Positions 41,282 through 51,535 of a stretch of DNA of 64,000 bases are shown piece by piece (the stretch's first letter is position 1; the number at the start of each line of letters is the position of its first letter). Source of the stretch: Fimbriimonas ginsengisoli Gsoil 348 (GTDB lineage Bacteria; Armatimonadota; Fimbriimonadia; Fimbriimonadales; Fimbriimonadaceae); NCBI RefSeq assembly GCF_000724625.1, contig NZ_CP007139.1, forward strand, positions 2,542,001 to 2,606,000. Reading direction: 5' to 3'. The notes under the pieces are model-generated. The model was not told the DNA's origin. It did not search any database and was given only the letters and a program-made list of their open reading frames with translations. The position numbers were made by a program, and so were the translations under genes.

Positions 41282-43653
41282 ATCGCATGAGACGCGCCTT
41301 CACACTTATCGAGCTTCTCACGGTGATGACGATCTCCGCCATCCTCTTGGGGCTGATCGTGCTTCCGCTTTTCCAGAGCTTCAACTTGACGCGAGCCGCT
41401 CAGGCTTTCGCCGAAGCCCAAGATCGAGCGAAGATCCTGACCGATCGGATCGCTCGGGAAACCGGAAACGCCTATGCGGTGCGGAACTCGTCCAGCCTTA
41501 TTGACAGCGTCGTTAACGGCGTCGCCACCAAAGTCCCGCAGAACGCACTTATCATTTCGCTTCCGAATCAGGCCCGCAACGCGTGGCGCGACGTCGTGCT
41601 CCCGTACACCAAGCTAGACCTTGTTCGACCCGCCGAAGGGGACCAGACGCTGAACGGCGCCGGCTCCTGGGTGGACCCGGTCACGGGTAAGACCGACCCA
41701 ACGCTGCAAGCTCCGAAAGGGCAGGTCGTCCTTCCGGTTGCCCCGGGGTTCGGGATGATCCGGTACTTCATCGGCCGCCGGGATCCGTTCCTCAACTACA
41801 ACAACCCTTACGACGCCCTTCTGATGGGCATCAACGGAAACCGCGACAACCTGTACGTCATGTACCGGGCCGAGGTGCAGCCGTGGGTGCGACGAGCGAA
41901 CAAGAACACGCCCACTCAGGCGGGGACGATCCGATGGCGCCCGAACCTTAAGTATTTCGCTTCGAACGACTCCAGCGACCCCGAACTCGACGACACCCAG
42001 ATCGTGGATATGGACGATCCCCGTTTCTTCGAGCCGAATCGCAATGCGGGCGGCGTCTATATCGACGACCAGGGGCCGGATCCTACTTACAGCCCGAGCC
42101 ACGCCCAGCGAATCCATAACTGGCTTACCCGCGCCGTCGTCCAGACCGAGGTCTCGCGCTACGACATGATCTTGCCGGTTTACGATCGGCGGACTCGCTT
42201 GGTCGAGTACGATTCGAACTCGATTCCGCGAGTGATGCCGCTCGTACAGTTCCGCCCGGAGCGGGTGAGCAACGACCCGGCCGCCGGCCAAGTCGCCGTA
42301 CGCCAGGGCTCCGAATCCGACACTGCCGAGTCCGCGGGACCCGACGTCTTCCGGACGCAGTACGGACAGTGGAGCAACCCGATCGTCCGGCTCTTCCCGC
42401 ACGGTTGGGCGCCGGCCACCCCTTACGAGATCTCCCTGACTGCGGTCAACGCGGGAGCGCCCGGTCAGCCGCCCGGCGCCATGGTCTACATGTACAATCC
42501 GGCCGTATCGGCGATCGACTTCGATCCCGCCAACCTCGTCGGTGCGTTCGACCTCTACACCTACAACGCCCTTTCGGGCTATCAAACGTCGGCCACGCAA
42601 CGGTTCTATCCGTTCACGCAGGCCGTTGCCTCGGCCAACTCACTGTCGGGCTGGCTTTCCGCCGGCGCGATACAAGGGCTGACGGCGCTCGATCGCCGGG
42701 CGATGTTCACCCCGTACGCTTTCGATGCGAACCGGGGACGGATCGTCACCAGCTTCTCCATCAGCGAAGTCGGCGACACGTCCGTCACCAATCCGCCGGA
42801 CCCGGACAATCTGCCGGTCTGGCCCGCTGACGCCGAAACGCCCAGTCATCCCGCCCCGCCGTACACGCCGATTAACGATCCCGATCTGACTGGCAACTTC
42901 TACGATCCGAAGTTCGACACGATCAACGAGAAGTTCAACAAGGTCGCGAACGATTTTCAGTCGCTACTGCCGAACAACGTAGACCGGTTCCTCGACCTCC
43001 GGGTGACGCCAAATAGCGACGGGACACCCTCCCCGCTGTTCCCGAACCCGATTACGGGTCAGGCAACCGGTTTCGTGTACCCAACACCGGATGGCGGCAA
43101 CCGAAGCCGCGTACAGATCGTGCCGGGAAGCGATACCGTCTACGGCCCCGACCAACTGCCTGGTCCGAACTATGGCAGCGAGGTTCGGTACACCCGCATC
43201 AGCACGGGCGACCCTGGTCCCAACCAGTACAAGATCAACTACGCCGACCTGCAAGAGCCGACCAACTCGTCCGGTTCGATCGATTACTCGGTCCAATTCG
43301 ACGGAATCTCGATGGCCGGATTCAACCCCCGGACGTACGATCCGCAGAACATCGTCAGCGCCGTCTTGCAGCCTCGGTTCAAGGTCGGTTACATCAAATT
43401 CAATTCCGACCCGAACGTACCGCTGCCCGAAGGAAATATCCGCGTCTCGTACCGGTTCTACTTCACGGGCCAACGGGCCGGACAGGCGGCCATCCCTGGC
43501 CAAACCAAGACCTCTTCGTTCGCCGTGGATTACGACACACGGCAGCTCATGAACGTCCTGCTTACCATTCGCAACTACCCGCAGTCTTCGATTCCGAACC
43601 CTCAGACGGTAACCCTGAAGTCGACGGCGACGGTGCGGAACTACACCCGGTGA
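41278..43653 (+). CDS. Giant prepilin-like protein, PilW-like N-terminus
   Basis: The 791-residue product begins MNRMRRAFTLIELLTVMTIS, a prepilin leader with the cleavage site after Ala7 and Glu at position 5 of the mature form. The helix is followed by FQSFNLTRAAQAFAEAQDRAK, typical of minor pilins of the PilW/GspJ type, then by a beta-rich region of about 700 residues with many Pro-Asp-rich loops and no recognised domain. It starts four bases before the previous stop and seven bases separate its stop from the next ATG. Confidence 0.85.
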   Translation: MNRMRRAFTLIELLTVMTISAILLGLIVLPLFQSFNLTRAAQAFAEAQDRAKILTDRIARETGNAYAVRNSSSLIDSVVNGVATKVPQNALIISLPNQARNAWRDVVLPYTKLDLVRPAEGDQTLNGAGSWVDPVTGKTDPTLQAPKGQVVLPVAPGFGMIRYFIGRRDPFLNYNNPYDALLMGINGNRDNLYVMYRAEVQPWVRRANKNTPTQAGTIRWRPNLKYFASNDSSDPELDDTQIVDMDDPRFFEPNRNAGGVYIDDQGPDPTYSPSHAQRIHNWLTRAVVQTEVSRYDMILPVYDRRTRLVEYDSNSIPRVMPLVQFRPERVSNDPAAGQVAVRQGSESDTAESAGPDVFRTQYGQWSNPIVRLFPHGWAPATPYEISLTAVNAGAPGQPPGAMVYMYNPAVSAIDFDPANLVGAFDLYTYNALSGYQTSATQRFYPFTQAVASANSLSGWLSAGAIQGLTALDRRAMFTPYAFDANRGRIVTSFSISEVGDTSVTNPPDPDNLPVWPADAETPSHPAPPYTPINDPDLTGNFYDPKFDTINEKFNKVANDFQSLLPNNVDRFLDLRVTPNSDGTPSPLFPNPITGQATGFVYPTPDGGNRSRVQIVPGSDTVYGPDQLPGPNYGSEVRYTRISTGDPGPNQYKINYADLQEPTNSSGSIDYSVQFDGISMAGFNPRTYDPQNIVSAVLQPRFKVGYIKFNSDPNVPLPEGNIRVSYRFYFTGQRAGQAAIPGQTKTSSFAVDYDTRQLMNVLLTIRNYPQSSIPNPQTVTLKSTATVRNYTR

Positions 43654-43660
43654 TCTTTTG

Positions 43661-46600
43661 ATGAACCCTGAATTCCGTTCCAACCATAACCGCCCCGCCA
43701 TCCAGCGGGGTGAGCGCGGCCAGACGATTATCGTGGCCCTGATCATCCTGGGACTGCTGCTCATCATCGGGTTTGTCTTTATCGGCATCATCAGCCGGAG
43801 CCTCAACTTCACGAGCACGCTGTACCACCGGGGCCGCGCTAACGATTTCTCGGAAGCCGGAATCCGTTTCGCTCACCAGCAGTTGCTGCGTAGCGAGCAG
43901 GGAGCCGACTGGCGGCCGCTGCCTACCCCGATGCTCGACGAAGGGGCCACCGACTTTACGCGCGATCCCGACGCTTTCTTCCTGCGCCCGCCGGCAAATG
44001 TCGGCAACGCCGGCGTTCGGTTTCCCGGCAGCGTCTACTTTGACCAAGGGGGGCCTGACGGCTTGGGCCCGTTCTTTCGGACCCAGTTCCGCGATGGGCG
44101 CGCCCTTATCCGGATCCGATGGGCGCCGAGCGACGCGAACATCTTCCGCAACTCCCCCAGCGGACCGTTGCGAACTCCGGGAGCCGCGCGCAACTACATC
44201 TTCATCGAGGCGGTAGGGCGCGACGGTACGCTGAGCGTATCCGACCCGACCGCGCTGACCAACCAGGTCTCCCGTAAGTACCGTAACTACGCCACGACCG
44301 CCGAGTTCCAGCAGGCGCTGAACCAGTTCCGTTCGGACCAATCCCGATACGGCGGCATCCAAGTGAACCGGGCGTTCGCCTCGATCGGAATTATCGAGAC
44401 GGCCCGTTTTATCGCGAATAAGTACAACGTCGCCACTCCCGCCGACCTCGGCGTCGACGACAAGCTTGGCGCGATGGTTCGCGACGCGGCGGTAACAGAC
44501 CTGCCGACGCAGCTCGGCACCGCCATCCCGCTTCTCACTTTCGAAGGACCGGCGGCGGCAACTCCGACGACTCAGTCGATCCCGCTCGGCGGCTCGTTCT
44601 TCTCCAATGCGTCGGTGCGGCTGCACGGCCACATCATCGCAAACCTGAATTACACGCTCGGCGACCAGTTCCTGGTAGCCGGCGACATCACGGGCGACTC
44701 CAACGCGGCCTTGACGCTGGTTGGCTGGAAGTACAACCCGGCGGTCAACAACTACCAGCCGCTTCCCGGATTTACGGGTCCGGGCGGATCCCTCACGCTG
44801 CTGAGCAGCGGCGGGCAGAGCTTCAGTAGCAAGAGCCCGAACTTCTTTTCCGCCGGTCTTCTGCGAGACAATTCTCAGGATCGGTCGGTCGAAGGGGTTC
44901 CTCGCGGGGTTGGGACCAAGGCGCCGCCCTCGATCTTGGCCCTGGATCCGCAAACCCACACCGACCGGTATGTGCAGATGACGCGCGAAAGCGGCGTATT
45001 CGCCGGGACGACCAACTCCGGGCATTTTGGGTACGGCGCCGGCGTTTACGTCGATAACTTTTCCGACCGGCAGATGGGGCAGACCGAAACCGGGCGGCAG
45101 AATCTTGGCGGCTCCGGATCGCTCATCAACGACTGGTTGAATCCTTCCAACCGCGATGGCGGTTCTTGGCGGGGCTTCTATTACACGCCTCCCGGAGCGT
45201 ATCTCCAATTGTTGACCGACGGGTTCATGATCCTTCGCGACGGCCGCGCGCCTCAGAGCGAAAGGACCTGGAAGACCGCGGCCGGCGCGGACACCGGCCA
45301 GGCCGCGATCCGGTTCCGGCTCGGCCGTGGATCCGATCGACGGCTGCGAATCGTGAACACCTTCCAGGTGGCCAACATCAACGGCAACTTGGCGCCGACC
45401 GACTACGATAACGGCCAGCCGTTCAACGGGGTCCTCTTCTTCGAAGGTAACGTCCGGGTCCGGGGGAACATTCCTACCGACTTGCAGCTCACGGTCGTTT
45501 CCAATGCGACGATCTACATCGAAGGAAGCATCACCAAGGGAGTCACCGGCAACGACTGGACGGCCAGCTACGGCGCTCAAGATCCGTTCAGCGCGACTCC
45601 GCAAGGGACGCGCCTTACCCGGCCGACCCGATCGATGCTGATGCTGATGGCGAAAGACTACGTGGCTCTCAACACCACCCAGTTCTTCGCGCCGACCCCC
45701 GGTCAGGACGTGCAGCCGAAGGAAGACATTCCGAACGTTCCGTCGATGAATCCGGTCCTGATCCGAACCAACAACACGCTGACGACCGGCTTCGAGTTCG
45801 TGCTCGATCCGAATGGCCCGAACGTGACCACCCCGTCCAATCCGAGCCAGTGGCGTCCTTTCGCCTCGGACTACTTCGAGCTGGGGCAGCCGTCCAATAA
45901 GATCGCCACCAACATTCTGTTGACGCATACGATGGAGGACGGCCCCGCTCAATCGACCTTCATCGCCTGGGATGTGAACCTTGGGTTCGGTACGCCGACC
46001 TATCAGTTCCCGACGATCAACTATTCGAATAGCGCCGCTCCCTACTTCACCACCGCCAATATTCCTCTCTATGGCCTCGGCATGGAGAACTATCAGCGAT
46101 TCGGCAAGTTCGAGAGCATCGCGCTTCCGCTGGTCGACCCCACCACGGCGACGACCAACGCGAATACGATCGTGGCGAATAACCTCTACGGCAAGTACAC
46201 GCTCTTCACCCAGAGCCGCAACGACCTGAACATCCGAACGACGAGCGTCGGCGGCGTGTCAACCAATGACTATGTCCTTGGCCGCCTCGCCCTTGCCCCG
46301 CACGATATTCGGATCGAGGCCGCCATCTACGCCGAGGAAGGCTCGTTCTTCGTCATCCCCGGGCCGTGGTTCAACCCGAACCCGAACGATACGTTCGACC
46401 GGTGGTCGCGAAACGACGACGCATCCGGCAACGTGCTCAGCACGGACGAGCGGAACGCCCGCCGAACTCTCGAGTACGGTTCGGCGCCGATGACCCCGTT
46501 CTACGGCGAGCCGCTGGACAACCGGATCGTCATCTCGGGCGCGATCAGCGAGAACATGCCGCCGACCGCCGCGCAGCAGGCCGAATGGATGCGGAAGTGG

Positions 46601-46903
46601 GGCTGGATCCCGCGGTACATGGGAGCGACCAACCAGTCGATCCCCGCGCAGCACATTCCGGCCGGTACGGCCGCCGGGGCAACCTACGTGCCAAATATCA
46701 TCGTCACCTACGACCCGGTGCTTGCTACCGGTCGCCGGTTTGGATTCGTAGAGGACCTGAACAATCCGGGGACCTACGTTCGAACTCAGTGGGTCGACTA
46801 CAACCACGACGGAGTTCAGCAGTCCACCGAGCTGCTTCCCCTGCCGCCGCTGCCGCGGCTTCCGGTCAGCCCGACGCTGGCCTTCTTCGGAGAGGTGCAC
46901 TAA
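43661..46903 (+). CDS. Giant PilX-like prepilin protein
   Basis: The product has about 1080 residues from ATG 43661. Its N-terminus, RGERGQTIIVALIILGLLLIIG, resembles PilX-type minor pilins, where Gly precedes the cut and the hydrophobic helix follows; Glu5 is absent, as is usual for PilX. SEAGIRFAHQQLL after the helix is also typical. The rest is a huge extracellular region with repeated Gly/Ser/Asn-rich strands. TTG 43658 is a possible start. Together with PilV/PilW-like and PilA-like proteins it would cap the fibre. Confidence 0.82.
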   Translation: MNPEFRSNHNRPAIQRGERGQTIIVALIILGLLLIIGFVFIGIISRSLNFTSTLYHRGRANDFSEAGIRFAHQQLLRSEQGADWRPLPTPMLDEGATDFTRDPDAFFLRPPANVGNAGVRFPGSVYFDQGGPDGLGPFFRTQFRDGRALIRIRWAPSDANIFRNSPSGPLRTPGAARNYIFIEAVGRDGTLSVSDPTALTNQVSRKYRNYATTAEFQQALNQFRSDQSRYGGIQVNRAFASIGIIETARFIANKYNVATPADLGVDDKLGAMVRDAAVTDLPTQLGTAIPLLTFEGPAAATPTTQSIPLGGSFFSNASVRLHGHIIANLNYTLGDQFLVAGDITGDSNAALTLVGWKYNPAVNNYQPLPGFTGPGGSLTLLSSGGQSFSSKSPNFFSAGLLRDNSQDRSVEGVPRGVGTKAPPSILALDPQTHTDRYVQMTRESGVFAGTTNSGHFGYGAGVYVDNFSDRQMGQTETGRQNLGGSGSLINDWLNPSNRDGGSWRGFYYTPPGAYLQLLTDGFMILRDGRAPQSERTWKTAAGADTGQAAIRFRLGRGSDRRLRIVNTFQVANINGNLAPTDYDNGQPFNGVLFFEGNVRVRGNIPTDLQLTVVSNATIYIEGSITKGVTGNDWTASYGAQDPFSATPQGTRLTRPTRSMLMLMAKDYVALNTTQFFAPTPGQDVQPKEDIPNVPSMNPVLIRTNNTLTTGFEFVLDPNGPNVTTPSNPSQWRPFASDYFELGQPSNKIATNILLTHTMEDGPAQSTFIAWDVNLGFGTPTYQFPTINYSNSAAPYFTTANIPLYGLGMENYQRFGKFESIALPLVDPTTATTNANTIVANNLYGKYTLFTQSRNDLNIRTTSVGGVSTNDYVLGRLALAPHDIRIEAAIYAEEGSFFVIPGPWFNPNPNDTFDRWSRNDDASGNVLSTDERNARRTLEYGSAPMTPFYGEPLDNRIVISGAISENMPPTAAQQAEWMRKWGWIPRYMGATNQSIPAQHIPAGTAAGATYVPNIIVTYDPVLATGRRFGFVEDLNNPGTYVRTQWVDYNHDGVQQSTELLPLPPLPRLPVSPTLAFFGEVH

Positions 46904-46906
46904 CCG

Positions 46907-49900
46907 ATGCTTCGCCGCTTACTCGCCGTTTTCATGACAACCGCCGCTACCGCGGCGGTCGCGCTCGCCGGGCCGCAAACATACGCCGCGAAGGTTCAAT
47001 CGATTCGCGCCGGGATTGTGATCCTGGACAGCGCGAGGTCGTCGGCGGCCGGATCCGTACCGCAGAGCGCCGCGCCCCACGTGTGGTTCAACTTCGACGC
47101 CAACAAGAGCGTCAAGCCGATCGGCTGGCAGATCTCGAATCCGCACGCCCCGTCCCGCGTTACCCAGGCGATCCAAGATCGCTGGCGGGCGCTGACCGGC
47201 GTTACCCAGACTCTCGGCGTGCGGCTCAGCAAGCGCACCGCGCCTTATTGGGAGGTCTTCCTCAGCAACACGACCGACGCCGCGCTTTCGGACTACGACG
47301 TTCTGTTGGTCAACCCGCTCAATTTCATCTCGCTTAACGCGATGGAGAGGGAGAAGCTGCATCGGTTCGTCGACCACGGCGGTTTGCTTTGGATCGATCC
47401 GGCCGGGGTTTCCTCCATGTCGGGCTACGACATCACCAACGGATTTCCGGTCCCGTTCCAACCCGGAATCGGCGACTCGGTCGGGGCGAACTTCGCCGAC
47501 TTCACGAACCCGCTTCTAAGCCGGCCGCTCACCCTTTCTTACCGGGATGTCGACCTGCTGAACACGGGCGGCTTTAACCTGACGATCAACCCGCTCGACT
47601 TCACGGGCAATTCGATCCAGAGCTACTTCACGAGTCTCGCGGGTCAGTCGCTCGCGATTCGCGGCGTGTCGTTCTTTAAGAACGCGGCCTCCGCGGGAAC
47701 GAACTCGGAGACGATCGGAGTCGCCCAATCCGGCGCCGGCTTCGTGGTGATCACCTCGCGCGGGGCTTCGATCAAGCTCAACCGGGTGGCGGGCGCCAGC
47801 TATACGACGAACACCGGGTTCGGCGCGCTGGCCCCGACTCTGGAAGTCGACGGCCTTGCCGCGTGCAAGCTCGTCGTCAACATGATTTCGCTTCTTTCCG
47901 AGTACCGCCAGCAGGGCGGAAACTCGCTGAAATCGAACGGGAGCGCCATCTCGCTGACCGCCCCGCTGCTCAACCGTCTGGTCGATCACAGCGTCTCTTT
48001 CAACACCGCCGCAAAATATAACAATGGATCGGTCGTCTACAAAGGGTTGGTCATTGCCAGCGATTCCGCCAACGGGCGACTCATCGCCTACGATGCGCGT
48101 AGCAACAACGACCTAGACGGCGACGGCCTGGACGACGACGGGCAGCTCGACACTCCCGGGTCGAACGTGGACATCGTCTGGCAAGTCTCGGGCTTGACCG
48201 GCCCGATCTCGCCGCCCGTGGTGGCCGACCTTCCCCAGAACCCGCTTCACCCGGAGATGGTGATGGTGGTCGATGGAAATGGAGTCGTCCACGGCTACGA
48301 TCCGTTCGAAAGGCTGCCGAACGGGCGGCTATCTCCCGGACCGCATACGGAAATCATGAACGTCACGCCCCCCGCGGCCGACGCCGTGGTCTCCACGGGC
48401 GAGACGCCCAACCCGCCAACGGTTCACGAAGGAATGGCGTACATCTGCGACCGAATCGGGGGAGCCGGATCCGACCGGGGACGCGTTTGGGTGATTAACC
48501 TTGCCACCGGGACCCGAATGCGCTCGTCCGGCAACGATTGGTACCTCGGCGGGAATTCCTCGCCGTTCCAGTCCGAGCCGTTCGCAACGAGCCCGACGGT
48601 CGGGTACATCCCGATCTTCGACAATTCGGGCGGAGTCGACAAGGTCATGTATGCCCAGTTCCAGGGGAACGACACGACCGGGACCCCTCCCGGGTTTGTG
48701 AGTCTCTTCCTTGGCGTCAAGGGCGAGAAGCCGATTTCATTCGATTCGATTCCCGGAGGGTTGCAGGTTACGACCCGAGCCAGCCAGCGGGGCGGACTAC
48801 CGATTTACGAAAACCCGGGCGCGAACGATCCGTTGAACATCAAGCTCACGGTGCAGGACGCCGCGGGCAACCCTTGGTCGGCGGCGCAGATGGCGGCCGT
48901 TTTCTCCGGTCAACCTCAAGACCAGGGCGGTGGCGTGCTTCTCTTCCCGTATAACGGAGCGGCGACTTTGCCGGCCAACGTGACCGTGCGGGTCGACTAC
49001 AACATTGACTGGGGTCAGAGCACCTCCGGCCTCCTCGCCGCCGTCGAGCGCGGTCGCATCCAGTTGCCGGACAAACTCGGCGCTGGGAATACGCCTCGAA
49101 AGGTCACGGGACCGCTTGCCCTGACCCCGGCGGGGACGCTCTATATGACCGTGTCGGGAGGCAACACGGCTGGCCTCTTCGGATTCCGGGAAGACGGCCG
49201 AGGCAGCTTCCGCTGCACCTTCCGGTACGAGCTTTATCCGAAGTACACGTTCAACGCCCAGGGAGTCGGACCGGATGTTCAGCCGCCGGTAGTGGAGGAT
49301 AACGATGTTATCGCGAAGCAGATGGCTCCGGGGATCCTGGATAAGCCGTTTACCAACTTCGCGATCATCGGAGGGCCATCGGTACGGAACGGGCAGGTCT
49401 TTATCTCCGTGGCAGCGGGCAAAGGGTTCATCCCAACTGGATTGGTCATGGCGTTCCGGTCCGAGCCGGAAACTCCCCAGTTCCGAGTGGATGACGTTCC
49501 GGATGGCTCGGTGCTGGTACAGGCCGACCTCGTTCGAAGCACCTCGATCTCGAACCCAGACATTCCCACGATCTTCCCAGGCTCGAATTTTTCTTACGAC
49601 CCCGAGTCGAAGACGCTTCGGCTGGAAAGTCTGATGAACGTTCAGAACGGCCAGATGCAGCAGGCGATGAATCTCAGCCAGCGCATCTACATCCGCCGGC
49701 CAGGTCAACCGGACTTGGCGATCGATCCCGATAACCAGGGAGGAGACGCTCGCTGGAGCCCGCTCCTGTGGTACACGGTTTCGAACGGTGCGACACCCAC
49801 TACCGGGCCGCTGGTTACGGGCGACACCTTGTTCGTCGGCGCGACGAGCATGGTTCGAAACGGACTCGCAACCGGTACTTTCCCGGCGCCGAGCGATGGA

Positions 49901-51514
49901 CTGATCTTTGCGTTGACGTCGCAGATCAGCGCCAACGACGAAGCCTTGAAGATCACGCCTGGACGCCCGTGGATCAAGCAGCTCAGCATGATCTCGGATA
50001 AGCCGCGGTGGCCTTACCTGGCCGACATCACCTCGATGGCGGACTATATCCAGCGGCTCAACCAGTCGATCCTGCCTCAGAGCTCAACGACCCTTTCCCT
50101 CTCGGGAGGGGACGGAACCCTGGTAGCCCAGGGCGACGGCGGTCTTTACACCTACGACCGTGCCGACTTCCTGGTCGCCGACCAAGGCCGCTTGGTAACC
50201 TTCGATCCTTCCGGCGAGCCGATCTGGAGCGCGAGCGCCACCTACTCGGCCGGCGCGGACGCCAGTGGCGGCGCCGCCAACTTGAATCCGCTTGTTCGAC
50301 CCACCCGCGCCTACCGGCTGAACCAGACAGATATGCTGGTCGTCGATTCCGGCGCCAACCGCGTCGTTCGGATGAATCAGGAAGCGATCGAGCAACGGGC
50401 GCTCTCTGGCTTCAAGCTCGACCCGTCCCATACGCCGAACGGCTATGCCGCCAACGAGACGCTCCGATTCAACGATCCACGCGACGCCCTGACCTTCACC
50501 TCCATCGAGAACTTGGCGGATATCACTTCCTCGGTCTCGCCGGGAGACGGAGAGGGGGAATCGGGATATGAGTACTGGATCCACTACCTTGTGGCGGACG
50601 CTGGGAACCATCGCCTCATTGAGACGGTCGACCGGTACGGCTATGACGTCACGACCGGACGGATCCTTGATCCGGTGAGGATCAACGGGGTGGCTCAGCT
50701 TGGCGTCTTGGTCTGGCACAGCCCGGCCAACGTCAGCGGCAAACAGTACGCCTATAACAGCGTGGTCCGAATTCCAGTGCCGAATCCGGATGGAACGCAA
50801 CGGTACGTTTACGTAACGTCGGTGAAGGACGTCCAGCCGACCCAGAACTCGCTTGGAGTGACGAGCGGCAGTTCGACGGAATCGGGTGGCGGCAACGGCG
50901 GCGTGATCGTCTTCGATCCCGCCCGTCCGGGACCGTTCGTGTTCAACGAGATGCTCATTCCCCAGATCGGGGCCAACGTGCTCTGGAACCAATCCACGGG
51001 ACTCTTCAACCAGCCGCTACAGCCGGCGGTGGTCCATCCGTTCACGAATATTTCGGCGGTAACGGCTTCGGTCGAACTTCGTGGGGCTCAACTGGTCACC
51101 TATCTTATGATCACCGACGCGACCGGGGTTTACGAAGCCTACTTCCCGATCAACGCGGCCGGGACACCGCCTTCCAGGCTGGATGTTGATTGGATGATGC
51201 CGAACGAGGTGTACCGAGTTATGCGGCGCGACCTGGGCGGCGTACCAGCCGCCAACAACGCGGGCAACCTGAGGGCGACTTACGCCCGACGGTTGAACAG
51301 CGACTCCGTGGTGATCGTAAACGGCTACTTCGGCACGCAGCGAGACGGAGTGACACCGTTTAAGGGCGAGGTCTTGCAGATCGACGGAGTGCGAGATCCT
51401 TCCCGCCTCACGACGACCAATCTTGGATACAACAACAGCAGCATCACCTTCGAGCTGCGATCGATCAACGGAGCGCGGGGGCTTGTACTCCCCGTGTTTG
51501 CGGATCGACGGTGA
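46907..51514 (+). CDS. Giant secreted beta-propeller protein 1
   Basis: The 1535-residue product has a signal peptide (MLRRLLAVFMTTAATAAVALAG). Residues about 90-330 form a mixed domain; a Ca-binding-like loop NNDLDGDGLDDDGQLD lies near 402. PQQ-type and NHL-like blade signatures follow (VMVVDGNGVVHGYDP; FLVADQGRLVTFDPSGEP; MLVVDSGANRVVRM; YLVADAGNHRLIETVD), so it probably folds as one or more beta-propellers. Its place after the pilin-like genes suggests an adhesin or tip protein analogous in role to PilY1/PilC; there is no sequence proof. It starts four bases after the previous stop. Confidence 0.75.
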   Translation: MLRRLLAVFMTTAATAAVALAGPQTYAAKVQSIRAGIVILDSARSSAAGSVPQSAAPHVWFNFDANKSVKPIGWQISNPHAPSRVTQAIQDRWRALTGVTQTLGVRLSKRTAPYWEVFLSNTTDAALSDYDVLLVNPLNFISLNAMEREKLHRFVDHGGLLWIDPAGVSSMSGYDITNGFPVPFQPGIGDSVGANFADFTNPLLSRPLTLSYRDVDLLNTGGFNLTINPLDFTGNSIQSYFTSLAGQSLAIRGVSFFKNAASAGTNSETIGVAQSGAGFVVITSRGASIKLNRVAGASYTTNTGFGALAPTLEVDGLAACKLVVNMISLLSEYRQQGGNSLKSNGSAISLTAPLLNRLVDHSVSFNTAAKYNNGSVVYKGLVIASDSANGRLIAYDARSNNDLDGDGLDDDGQLDTPGSNVDIVWQVSGLTGPISPPVVADLPQNPLHPEMVMVVDGNGVVHGYDPFERLPNGRLSPGPHTEIMNVTPPAADAVVSTGETPNPPTVHEGMAYICDRIGGAGSDRGRVWVINLATGTRMRSSGNDWYLGGNSSPFQSEPFATSPTVGYIPIFDNSGGVDKVMYAQFQGNDTTGTPPGFVSLFLGVKGEKPISFDSIPGGLQVTTRASQRGGLPIYENPGANDPLNIKLTVQDAAGNPWSAAQMAAVFSGQPQDQGGGVLLFPYNGAATLPANVTVRVDYNIDWGQSTSGLLAAVERGRIQLPDKLGAGNTPRKVTGPLALTPAGTLYMTVSGGNTAGLFGFREDGRGSFRCTFRYELYPKYTFNAQGVGPDVQPPVVEDNDVIAKQMAPGILDKPFTNFAIIGGPSVRNGQVFISVAAGKGFIPTGLVMAFRSEPETPQFRVDDVPDGSVLVQADLVRSTSISNPDIPTIFPGSNFSYDPESKTLRLESLMNVQNGQMQQAMNLSQRIYIRRPGQPDLAIDPDNQGGDARWSPLLWYTVSNGATPTTGPLVTGDTLFVGATSMVRNGLATGTFPAPSDGLIFALTSQISANDEALKITPGRPWIKQLSMISDKPRWPYLADITSMADYIQRLNQSILPQSSTTLSLSGGDGTLVAQGDGGLYTYDRADFLVADQGRLVTFDPSGEPIWSASATYSAGADASGGAANLNPLVRPTRAYRLNQTDMLVVDSGANRVVRMNQEAIEQRALSGFKLDPSHTPNGYAANETLRFNDPRDALTFTSIENLADITSSVSPGDGEGESGYEYWIHYLVADAGNHRLIETVDRYGYDVTTGRILDPVRINGVAQLGVLVWHSPANVSGKQYAYNSVVRIPVPNPDGTQRYVYVTSVKDVQPTQNSLGVTSGSSTESGGGNGGVIVFDPARPGPFVFNEMLIPQIGANVLWNQSTGLFNQPLQPAVVHPFTNISAVTASVELRGAQLVTYLMITDATGVYEAYFPINAAGTPPSRLDVDWMMPNEVYRVMRRDLGGVPAANNAGNLRATYARRLNSDSVVIVNGYFGTQRDGVTPFKGEVLQIDGVRDPSRLTTTNLGYNNSSITFELRSINGARGLVLPVFADRR

Positions 51515-51535
51515 GGTCTTTGACCGGTGACTTTA

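Noticed and set aside
43562-45952. Long minus-strand open frame of 796 codons
   Set aside because: It lies antisense to the PilX-like gene, has an Arg/Val/Gly-rich composition typical of shadow frames in GC-rich DNA, and shows no known motif.
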